The position numbers were made by a program, and so were the translations under genes. A DNA stretch of 20,484 nt from Actinomycetota bacterium (GTDB taxonomy: Bacteria; Actinomycetota; Actinomycetes; Nanopelagicales; Nanopelagicaceae): NCBI GenBank assembly GCA_947494085.1, contig CANLTP010000010.1, forward strand, positions 1-20,484. The letters are read 5' to 3'. Below, in pieces: positions 13,366 to 20,013 of the stretch. Under the pieces are notes generated by a model, which searched no databases, was not told where the DNA came from, and saw only the letters and a list, made by a program, of their open reading frames with translations. The first letter of the stretch is position 1; each line of letters starts with the position of its first letter.

Positions 13366-15276
13366 TTAACCTAAAGTAATAGTTACGGTTGAACCAGGCG
13401 AGACCGCGGTCCCAGATTTCGGAGATATATTCGTAACCGATTTCTTTTTGGCGATGTATTTGAATTCAACTTTAAAACCTAGATCTTCAAGGATTTTAGT
13501 TGCAGCCAGTTTTGACAGTGAATAAACATTAGGGATAAAAATCTTGGAAGGACCCTTGGAAATGATGAGAGTAATCTTCTCGCCTTTTCCAACCGTTGAT
13601 ACATCACTTGGAGTTTGTGAAATAACCGTGCCAATTGGAATTGTGTCGCTATATTCATATTTGCTGCTAGCAATTAATCCTGCCGCTGTTAATTCACTCT
13701 GGGCCTGATCACTAGTTTTTCCTTGGAAGTTTGTTAATTCGACTTGCTCTAAGCCCTTACTGATAATCAAATCAATCGAGCTATCTTTTCTAACCGACGA
13801 TCCACTTAAAGGATTTCCATCTATTATGAATCCAGCCTCAAAGCTCTCACTATATTTCTCACTTGTGCGTCCGATTTTGAGGCCGCTACTTTTTAGTGCG
13901 GCAGTGGCTGACTCAACTGTTAAGCCAACCAAGTTTGGAACTTCAATACGATCTTTACCCTTTGAAATTATCAGATTTACAGTTCCGGCAATCGCAACTC
14001 GGCCGCCTCCGGCAGGATCGGAAGTTAATACTTTTCCTTTGGGAACATCTTCACTAAACACTTCTTGTGTTACTTCAACCTTTAGCCCAAGTTCAGCGGC
14101 AGCTTTTGCGGCTTGCGTTTGTGACATTCCAGCAAGAGAGGGAACAACAATCTTGTTTCCTGGCCCAGAAATTCTGTACCAACTGGTCGCAACAATGAGT
14201 AGAACAATGAGGATCGCTATGGCCCGGTTGCGCTTTACCCGGTTAGAAACTTTTCGCTTTCGCTTACTAGTTCCAGATGTCTCACGCATAACATTGCCCC
14301 TCTTTAGATCCAACTGAGTTGTTATATTTTTAATAATATCTAATTTGCCGCGATTTTCACTTTTCTTCTTCGGCGACTTACCTTTAGGGATTGGAATATC
14401 TAGTTCAAGGCTCATCTGTCTTCTATTTGGATCCAATTTAGCTAACAATGAGAGAATCTGTTCCTGCAAGGCCCCAGCATCTTTAAATCGCTTGTCGGGA
14501 TTATTCGCAGTTGCCTTTAAGACTATTTCATCAAGTTCTGGCGGAATATTGGGATTTAGTATTGATGGTGCCATCACGTTTTCATTTACATGCATATAGG
14601 CAATTTGAATCGGACTTTCTCCATCAAATGGCTTCTTGCCGGTCAACATCTCAAATAGAACTATTCCTAAGGAATACACATCACTGCGCATATCAGAAAG
14701 TCCGCGCTGCACTTGCTCTGGCGATAAGTAGGAGACGCTTCCAAGGATTACGCTTGATTCAACGGTTAGCGTTGCACCTAACTGCGGCCCTTTGGCTAAG
14801 CCAAAATCAGCGACTTTTACTCGACCATCTTTAGAGATCAAAATATTCTCAGGCTTAATATCTCTATGCAGAATTCCATTTTTATGTGCAGCAGACATCG
14901 CCGATACAACTGGCGCAAAATATCTTAAACTTTCAGTGACGCCGAGCGCGCCTTGTTCAGTTATTACATCGCGAAGCGTGAAGCCCTCGATATATTCCAT
15001 AACAATAAAGACCGCAGGAACTCCACCTTCGTTCCAACCTTGGTCTTGAATTGCAACAATATTTGGGTGCGCGAGAGCGGCTGCAGCTTTTGCTTCGCGA
15101 ATAAATCTGCCAACAAAATCTTCATCATTTGCTAAATGTGGGTGCATGATTTTTACTGCGACTTGGCGATCTAGTCTCAGATCAAGTGCATGATAAATAG
15201 TGGCCATGCCACCTGATGCCACCACGCGTTGAAGCTGGTAGCGATTATCGATTAATTCGCCGGTTAAGTCGGACAC
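13366..15276 (-). CDS. pknL: Membrane Ser/Thr protein kinase with four PASTA domains (PknL-like)
   Basis: Eukaryotic-type receptor kinase that senses cell-wall fragments. The kinase domain is about residues 13-275: Gly loop VVASGGMATIY, Lys42 in VAVKIMH, HRDIKPEN (Asp139), DFG Asp157 and the SYLSPEQ activation-segment end. A basic juxtamembrane region (about 300-350) precedes one membrane helix (about 351-368). Four extracellular PASTA repeats follow, at about 373-441, 442-509, 510-576 and 577-636. The start is GTG with no Shine-Dalgarno but with TAAGAT 6 nt upstream. Kinase and PASTA calls are certain. The symbol pknL rests on context: the metF / polyprenyl synthase / kinase / class II DAHP synthase order matches the mycobacterial pknL area, whereas pknB lies in the rodA-pbpA operon. 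A PknB/StkP-type role is the alternative. Confidence 0.93.
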   Translation of the reverse strand: MSDLTGELIDNRYQLQRVVASGGMATIYHALDLRLDRQVAVKIMHPHLANDEDFVGRFIREAKAAAALAHPNIVAIQDQGWNEGGVPAVFIVMEYIEGFTLRDVITEQGALGVTESLRYFAPVVSAMSAAHKNGILHRDIKPENILISKDGRVKVADFGLAKGPQLGATLTVESSVILGSVSYLSPEQVQRGLSDMRSDVYSLGIVLFEMLTGKKPFDGESPIQIAYMHVNENVMAPSILNPNIPPELDEIVLKATANNPDKRFKDAGALQEQILSLLAKLDPNRRQMSLELDIPIPKGKSPKKKSENRGKLDIIKNITTQLDLKRGNVMRETSGTSKRKRKVSNRVKRNRAIAILIVLLIVATSWYRISGPGNKIVVPSLAGMSQTQAAKAAAELGLKVEVTQEVFSEDVPKGKVLTSDPAGGGRVAIAGTVNLIISKGKDRIEVPNLVGLTVESATAALKSSGLKIGRTSEKYSESFEAGFIIDGNPLSGSSVRKDSSIDLIISKGLEQVELTNFQGKTSDQAQSELTAAGLIASSKYEYSDTIPIGTVISQTPSDVSTVGKGEKITLIISKGPSKIFIPNVYSLSKLAATKILEDLGFKVEFKYIAKKKSVTNISPKSGTAVSPGSTVTITLG

Positions 15277-15285
15277 GCTGAAATC

Positions 15286-15843
15286 TTAGACAGTGCCCTG
15301 CCCACTTAAGCGGTAATCCGCGCTCTTCTTGGTCGCTTCTTTCGCAAAATGGATGTCTTGCGCCACTATGAATGCGGGCATGAATTGGGCAACGGCTGGT
15401 CCATCCCGTTTGATTACCCGTTCTAAACCTATATCTGGCAAGACTTCAATCCATAGCGATAGTGAGATGTAATCTCTGATAGCACTTTGCCCTGACCCAA
15501 CGCCCTCAATGATTAAATATTTAGGCGCTGTTAATTCCAGTTCAGGGCTGAAGTTATCTTGTAGCCAATCGAATGGGACGAATCTAATTCGATTCTCGCT
15601 CATTACACTTTTTAAAATTGCCTGCAATTTCTTGGTTAGTTCTGGGGTAAGTGTTGAATTCCAGCCTTCATATAAATCATCCATATGAATCGTGTAGCAA
15701 GAATTCAGCACTAACGAGAGTTCTTTAGCCAAAGTTGTTTTTCCCGAACCAGCTGGGCCATCAATAGTTATCACGATGCACTCACCACATTTTGCAGTGA
15801 GTTCAGGCAATAATTCCTTAAGCTTTTGGAATTGCTGATTCAT
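15286..15843 (-). CDS. Small P-loop kinase of the uridine/nucleoside-kinase type, candidate thiamine-salvage kinase
   Basis: The 185-residue cytoplasmic protein has Walker A GPAGSGKTT (residues 29-37) and an IHMDDLYEGW motif (acidic pair 55-56). A conserved YLIIEGVGSG strand and a lid with ERVIKRDGP also fit uridine kinase and nicotinamide-riboside-kinase folds. The substrate cannot be read from sequence. The chosen ATG (15843) lies inside the end of the PnuC-family gene (26-nt overlap) with AGAG about 8 nt upstream; an upstream TTG at 15873 is less likely. The gene is therefore coupled to a transporter that follows a TPP riboswitch, which points to phosphorylation of thiamine or a related imported compound. 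Nicotinamide riboside kinase is the main alternative. The PASTA kinase gene starts 9 nt after its stop. Confidence 0.8.
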   Translation of the reverse strand: MNQQFQKLKELLPELTAKCGECIVITIDGPAGSGKTTLAKELSLVLNSCYTIHMDDLYEGWNSTLTPELTKKLQAILKSVMSENRIRFVPFDWLQDNFSPELELTAPKYLIIEGVGSGQSAIRDYISLSLWIEVLPDIGLERVIKRDGPAVAQFMPAFIVAQDIHFAKEATKKSADYRLSGQGTV

Positions 15844-16408
15844 GGCGCCATCTCTTCCAGCCAGCAACAGCAATCAATGTGAAAATGAAATAAAGAATTG
15901 CTGTTAAGTAATTTTCGCCGTTCCAGTATTGGTAGGTATAAACAAGATCAACTACCACCCAGATTATCCAACTCTCATAGCGCTGAAGCACCATTAGGAA
16001 TTGGGCAATGCAACTTCCAACAAATCCGAAAGCATCGGTTAAAGACGCAGCTGCACCAATTTTCTTAAGAAGTGGATAGAGCGAAAACCATGCAACTAAA
16101 TATGCCGCGCCCCAAATTGCAGCATCCCGTTTAGTTAGTCGTTTTGGTTGTGCGCCCTTTGGTCCCCAGCCAAACCAGCCAGCGATTGCTCCTGCGATAA
16201 AAATAAATTGAAGAAAGCCACTTGCGTAGTAATTCCATTGAAAGAAAAGTGCGGCATAGAGCAGAGAACTTATACTCCAAAATGGCCAAGTTATTCGCGG
16301 ACCAAAAACTCCAAGTGATACGCCGATAAGTGAAGTTATAAAAGCAAGAAGTTCTAATAGAGAGAGTTCATATCCCCAAGCAGTAAAAACTGTAACCATT
16401 AAATTCAT
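15818..16408 (-). CDS. pnuC: PnuC-family vitamin transporter, probably thiamine (PnuT-type)
   Basis: Integral membrane facilitator of the PnuC family (196 residues, about seven hydrophobic helices, Trp/Tyr-rich). Recognisable segments include the glycine-rich helix end AGAIAGWFGWG, QYWNGENYLTAILYFIF and FTLIAVAGWKRWRH. Classical PnuC takes up nicotinamide riboside; PnuT and PnuX members take up thiamine or riboflavin. Here the leader contains a TPP riboswitch, so thiamine is the most likely substrate (inference from regulation). ATG 16408 has AGGGG 7 nt upstream, next to the 3' end of the aptamer, so ligand binding could control access to the ribosome site. ATG 16399 is an alternative. The downstream P-loop kinase gene overlaps its 3' end. 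Transport by this family usually depends on a kinase that traps the vitamin. Confidence 0.9.
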   Translation of the reverse strand: MNLMVTVFTAWGYELSLLELLAFITSLIGVSLGVFGPRITWPFWSISSLLYAALFFQWNYYASGFLQFIFIAGAIAGWFGWGPKGAQPKRLTKRDAAIWGAAYLVAWFSLYPLLKKIGAAASLTDAFGFVGSCIAQFLMVLQRYESWIIWVVVDLVYTYQYWNGENYLTAILYFIFTLIAVAGWKRWRHESAIPKA

Positions 16409-16415
16409 CGATTAA

Positions 16416-16500
16416 CCCCTTTCCAATTCGCATTACCGAACTGGTGCTACGGTCGATCTGAATTTCAGATCCTCTCAGCCAATTTCTCGGCTCCCGTCAT
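16416..16500 (-). ncRNA. TPP riboswitch (THI element), divergent
   Basis: Read on the minus strand, the leader contains GGGAGCC, the hallmark GGCTGAGAGG (16480-16471), GACCGTAGCACC and GGTAATGC, in the order seen in TPP aptamers. Helices can be drawn. P2 is AGCC (16492-16489) with GGCT (16480-16477). A P3 hairpin is GATCTG/CAGATC with loop AAATT (16471-16455). A P4/P5 arm pairs CCAGTTCG (16444-16437) with CGAATTGG (16430-16423) around GTAATG. The 3' part differs from the usual CTGATC...GCGNAGGGA, so the pyrophosphate-side arm is atypical. It begins about 17 nt after the crtB stop and ends at the pnuC Shine-Dalgarno. No U-tract terminator is seen, so translational control is the simplest model. 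Confidence 0.82.
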
Positions 16501-16516
16501 CTCAAACGCTAGCAAA

Positions 16517-17416
16517 CTATCTTGCTGCGCGCGCCTTAAGAAGTGCAGGAAATGCCACTTTGATTCGGCGCCAAGTCGAAGTCTTCGCACGCTTAGCAAA
16601 AATTTCGTAGTCAATTTTCTCTACCTCATCAACAATCCCACAATAAAGCTCCGATGCCGCTTCGATACAGGCTTGTGATTCAGGTGCTAACAATTTGATT
16701 CCAGGAGCAGCCTCGTCCTGTAGCCGTCGGACTCGAGCGATCTGTTCTTGAAGTGCGGCTTTAATTTGTGGAGTTAAAACTCTTTCTTCCAACATTTCAT
16801 GAGTAACGCCATGCGCTGTTAGTTCCTTTATCGGCAGATAGATTCGGCCGCGGTCTAAATCTTCACCAACATCACGGATAAAATTTGCTAATTGAAATGC
16901 AGTTCCAAGTTTCTCTGCCGCAATTAGCGCTTCGGGTGAAGTCGAGCCCAGGATTGGAAGCATCTGTAGACCAATTACTGATGCAGATCCATAAACATAT
17001 TCCATCAAATCTTCAAAGCTTTGGTATTCGCTTACCGTTAAATCCATGGTCATCGAATGGAGAAATGCTTCGAAATATGAAATTGGGATATCAAATCTTT
17101 TTACTGTGTCGACAAGTGCTCGGCCAATGTGATCTGAACTATTTCCACTTTTAATATCTTTCAATACCTGGTTTCCCCAAGTTGATAGCTCTTTAGCTTT
17201 CTCTTCATCTGTAAGTGTGGAATTTAGATCATCAACAATTTCATCGGCATATCTAGCAAAGCCATATAGCGCATGCACGAAGGGGCGTTTAGCAGGCGGA
17301 AGAAGCAGTGTTGCTAAGTAATAAGTCTTTCCATGAAGTGAATTTAAACGTTTGCATTCGGTATATGAAGCGCGAAGTTCCGGATCGATAATTCCGGCTG
17401 CATCTAATTCATTCAT
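16517..17416 (-). CDS. crtB: Phytoene synthase
   Basis: Condenses two GGPP molecules to phytoene, the first committed step of C40 carotenoid synthesis. The two Asp-rich magnesium-binding motifs of the squalene/phytoene synthase family are present: DEIVD at 58-62 (in GFARYADEIVDD) and DVGED at 182-186 (in ANFIRDVGEDLDRGRIYLP). The 299-residue length is normal. Its ATG directly follows the crtI stop (TAG then ATG with no gap), giving tight translational coupling. There is no separate strong Shine-Dalgarno. It is the last gene of the idsA/crtE-crtI-crtB operon. The TPP riboswitch of the next transcription unit begins about 17 nt after its stop. Function is secure. Confidence 0.95.
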   Translation of the reverse strand: MNELDAAGIIDPELRASYTECKRLNSLHGKTYYLATLLLPPAKRPFVHALYGFARYADEIVDDLNSTLTDEEKAKELSTWGNQVLKDIKSGNSSDHIGRALVDTVKRFDIPISYFEAFLHSMTMDLTVSEYQSFEDLMEYVYGSASVIGLQMLPILGSTSPEALIAAEKLGTAFQLANFIRDVGEDLDRGRIYLPIKELTAHGVTHEMLEERVLTPQIKAALQEQIARVRRLQDEAAPGIKLLAPESQACIEAASELYCGIVDEVEKIDYEIFAKRAKTSTWRRIKVAFPALLKARAAR

Positions 17417-18901
17417 CTACTTAACAGGTCCAACTATTCTTTCTGCAGCAAGTCGACCAGAGATTAAAACCATTGGCACACCAACACCAGGTTGAGTTCC
17501 AGAGCCAGCGAAAACAACATTCTCAAAACCCTTTGCAATGTTTCTTGGACGAAACGGCCCGGTTTGGAAGAAGGTATGTGCGCTAGCAAATGGGGCGCCT
17601 TGTTCCATACCCTGATTCTGCCAATCAAGTGGGGTTGTCATGTGTTCGACTTCAATGGAATCTGCGAAACCTTCATAGCCACGCTCTTCCATCGTGCGCA
17701 ACATTTGATCACGATATTTAGGTCCAGTGACTTTCCAATCAATGTCGGCTGAAAGATTTGGGGTAGGGAAGAGGACATAGTAAGAATTCTTTCCAGCTGG
17801 CGCTAAATCTTTATCATCGTGAGTTGGAACAGTTACTAACAAACTTGGATCGGTCATCAAAGTCTTCTTCTTGATGAGTTCATCAAAAACGCCATCCCAT
17901 GATTTTCCGAAGTGAATATTGTGATGAGCCAAGCGGTCATAACTCTTATTAGAGCCGATTAACATCGTCACGCATGATGGCGAATAAGTTAGACGTTTCA
18001 CTGATGGTGGAGTACGGCCAAGTAGTTCGCGCCAAGCAACTGGTAGATCTGGATTTAGAATCACAGCATCGCATGGAACGCGGTCGCCGTCGGCAGTTAT
18101 AACTGCGCGGGCACGGCCACCGGAATGCTCAATAGATGTAACGGTCTGGTTGTATTTGAATTCAACGCCGTGCTTTGCAGCGGCGCCGGCTAGTGCGCGA
18201 GGTAGCGCATGCATTCCACCCTTAGGGAAGAAGACACCATTCACTGAATCCATATATGCAATAACTGCATAAATTGCGAGGGCTTGTTGCGGACTTACAC
18301 CGGCATACATTGCTTGAAATGAATAAACTTTTTGAGTTCTTGGATCTTTCAAGAAGTCATTTACCTTTGGTGCCAGTCTGCGGAAGCCGCCAAGTGCAAC
18401 AAGTCTCGCTAAATTGGGGGTCAATAGATTCAAGGGTGAATCAATGTTGCGGTCGATGAAATCTTTCATCTCATATTTGTAAAGCTTGGTTACGAAGTCA
18501 ACGTATCTTCCATAACCCGCTGCTTCATCGGGTCCAATTACATTTCGAATCTCTTCTTGCATGCGACCAGTTTCGGCATGAACATCAAGTGTCGAGCCAT
18601 CATGATAAAACGCGCGATACAAAGGCTTTAATGGAAGTAATTCCATCCAGTCTTCAAGTTTTTCACCAACACAGGAGAGTGCATCTTGAATTAAATCTGG
18701 CATTGTTAAAACAGATGGCCCAGTATCAAAGGAATATCCATCTTTATTCAATAAACCGTTGCGTCCGCCCGGAACACTTTCGCGTTCGATCACAGTAACT
18801 TTTCGTCCCGCACCAGCAAGTCGGAGCGCAGCACTTAAGCCGCCGAGTCCGGCTCCAACAATTACAACGTGATCTGTAGGTCCTTTTACGCGTGCCGGCA
18901 T
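17417..18901 (-). CDS. crtI: Phytoene desaturase
   Basis: FAD-dependent bacterial-type desaturase that converts phytoene stepwise to lycopene (or a less desaturated product). The N-terminal dinucleotide fold is VVIVGAGLGGLSAALRLAGA followed by GGRNGLL and FDTGPSVLTMPDL. The C-terminal FAD box reads VVFAGSGTQPGVGVPMVL with GRLAAERI after it. The 494 residues are typical of CrtI. ATG 18901 has a GGA 6-8 nt upstream and is 14 nt after the GGPP synthase stop. The degree of desaturation cannot be told from sequence. The neighbouring crtB and GGPP synthase genes confirm the pathway. The protein is probably peripheral to the membrane, where its lipophilic substrate is. Confidence 0.95.
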   Translation of the reverse strand: MPARVKGPTDHVVIVGAGLGGLSAALRLAGAGRKVTVIERESVPGGRNGLLNKDGYSFDTGPSVLTMPDLIQDALSCVGEKLEDWMELLPLKPLYRAFYHDGSTLDVHAETGRMQEEIRNVIGPDEAAGYGRYVDFVTKLYKYEMKDFIDRNIDSPLNLLTPNLARLVALGGFRRLAPKVNDFLKDPRTQKVYSFQAMYAGVSPQQALAIYAVIAYMDSVNGVFFPKGGMHALPRALAGAAAKHGVEFKYNQTVTSIEHSGGRARAVITADGDRVPCDAVILNPDLPVAWRELLGRTPPSVKRLTYSPSCVTMLIGSNKSYDRLAHHNIHFGKSWDGVFDELIKKKTLMTDPSLLVTVPTHDDKDLAPAGKNSYYVLFPTPNLSADIDWKVTGPKYRDQMLRTMEERGYEGFADSIEVEHMTTPLDWQNQGMEQGAPFASAHTFFQTGPFRPRNIAKGFENVVFAGSGTQPGVGVPMVLISGRLAAERIVGPVK

Positions 18902-18915
18902 TTATTTTCCAATAC

Positions 18916-19989
18916 TTAAAGAGTTCGTTGGGTGGCTATGGTTAAAAGCTGCGTCAGTGCAGCCTTGCCCACTGGGTCAATTTCACCATGTTCGAGGGCT
19001 GATTGCGCGCTGGAAGTCATCGAAGAAATAAGTTTTTCAACCTCAGCGAGTGCCCCGCAATCAGTGATGATTTCGCGAATTTTATTGACATGCTCAAGCG
19101 CTAAATTCGGATTTCCTAGTGCGCTTTTGATGACCGTCTTGGATTCCTCATCTGCAAGCTCCATCGTTTTGGCTAGAAGAACGGTTCGCTTTCCTTCACG
19201 TAAATCATCGCCGGCCGGCTTTCCGGTTTCATCCGGGTTACCAAAAATACCTAGAACATCATCGCGAAGTTGAAAAGCTTCACCGAGTGGCAAACCATAA
19301 TCAGAGTATGTTTTGAAAAGGCTTTGATCTGCGCTACCAAGTGCTGCACCAAAGTGAAGTGGTCTTTCAATTGTGTATTTACCGGATTTGTATCGAGCAA
19401 CTTTTAAAGATCTTTCAACTGACTCAGATGCAAATGCTTGTTCATAAATATCGAGATACTGCCCTGCCATTAACTCGACTCGCATCTCGTCATACATTGG
19501 AAGTGAACGAATTAAAGATTGGCCGTCGATGCCAGATTGGTGCAACATCTTTGCAGACCAAACTAGCGCTAAATCGCCAAGCAAGATCGCTGCCGAAATT
19601 CCAAATTGTTCGCTAGATCCACTTAACTTCTGATTATTGTGCAACGCTTCAAAAGCTTTATGGATTGCAGGTGCGCCACGTCTAGTGTCAGAGGCATCCA
19701 TTACATCATCGTGCATAAGCGCGCAGACATGGATTAATTCGAGCGATGCACATGCCCGCAAAATTTCAACGCTTGGTTTTGAACCGGTTCCAAGAAATCC
19801 AATATATGCGAAGAGTGGGCGAAGCCGTTTTCCACTATCTAAAAGGAAGCGCTCCATCGCCGATGCCACAGGAGCTAATTCAGAGGCGATCTCATTTAGA
19901 TATTTGTTCTCGACTGCAACAAAGTTAAGTAATTCTTGATTTACTAAATTACGAATCTCTTTGAGGTCATTGGTAGGAGAAAAACTCAC
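18916..19989 (-). CDS. crtE: Polyprenyl / geranylgeranyl diphosphate synthase
   Basis: Trans-prenyltransferase that extends allylic diphosphates with IPP. The first Asp-rich motif is DDVMD in ALMHDDVMDASDTRRG. The second is LRDDVLGIFG followed by GKPAGDDLREGKRT, as in actinobacterial IdsA enzymes. Residues four and five before the first motif are small (Ala and Cys), which in this family allows chains of C20 or longer. With crtI and crtB downstream, GGPP is the expected product. I chose GTG 19989 (358 codons with stop), which has TACCCT 6 nt upstream and fits a leaderless start. An ATG at 20022 would add 11 residues of unlikely look and would overlap metF. The name idsA would fit equally well, since its divergence from metF mirrors mycobacterial idsA2. 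Confidence 0.93.
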   Translation of the reverse strand: MSFSPTNDLKEIRNLVNQELLNFVAVENKYLNEIASELAPVASAMERFLLDSGKRLRPLFAYIGFLGTGSKPSVEILRACASLELIHVCALMHDDVMDASDTRRGAPAIHKAFEALHNNQKLSGSSEQFGISAAILLGDLALVWSAKMLHQSGIDGQSLIRSLPMYDEMRVELMAGQYLDIYEQAFASESVERSLKVARYKSGKYTIERPLHFGAALGSADQSLFKTYSDYGLPLGEAFQLRDDVLGIFGNPDETGKPAGDDLREGKRTVLLAKTMELADEESKTVIKSALGNPNLALEHVNKIREIITDCGALAEVEKLISSMTSSAQSALEHGEIDPVGKAALTQLLTIATQRTL

Positions 19990-19995
19990 GGCGTA

Positions 19996-20005
19996 AGGGT
20001 AACCT
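19996..20005. promoter_or_regulatory. Putative bidirectional promoter core with overlapping -10 boxes
   Basis: The 10-mer AGGGTAACCT holds TAACCT on the plus strand (20000-20005) and TACCCT on the minus strand (20001-19996), sharing the central TA. TAACCT ends 8 nt before the metF ATG 20014. TACCCT ends 6 nt before the GGPP synthase GTG 19989. Both spacings suit leaderless transcripts. No clear -35 is visible on either side. Confidence 0.4.
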
Positions 20006-20013
20006 GACCCGCT

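Noticed and set aside
13826..14317. 163-codon open frame on the plus strand
   Set aside because: It lies wholly antisense to the PASTA and membrane-helix part of the kinase gene. It has no family-like motifs, and the kinase frame explains the region fully.
15844..15873. TTG 15873 as the start of the small P-loop kinase
   Set aside because: The extra ten residues lie inside the pnuC frame and TTG is a weak start; ATG 15843 has a purine-rich RBS.
16511..16526. AGCAA/TTGCT hairpin over the crtB stop as a terminator
   Set aside because: The stem is only 5 bp, AT-rich, and not followed by a U tract.
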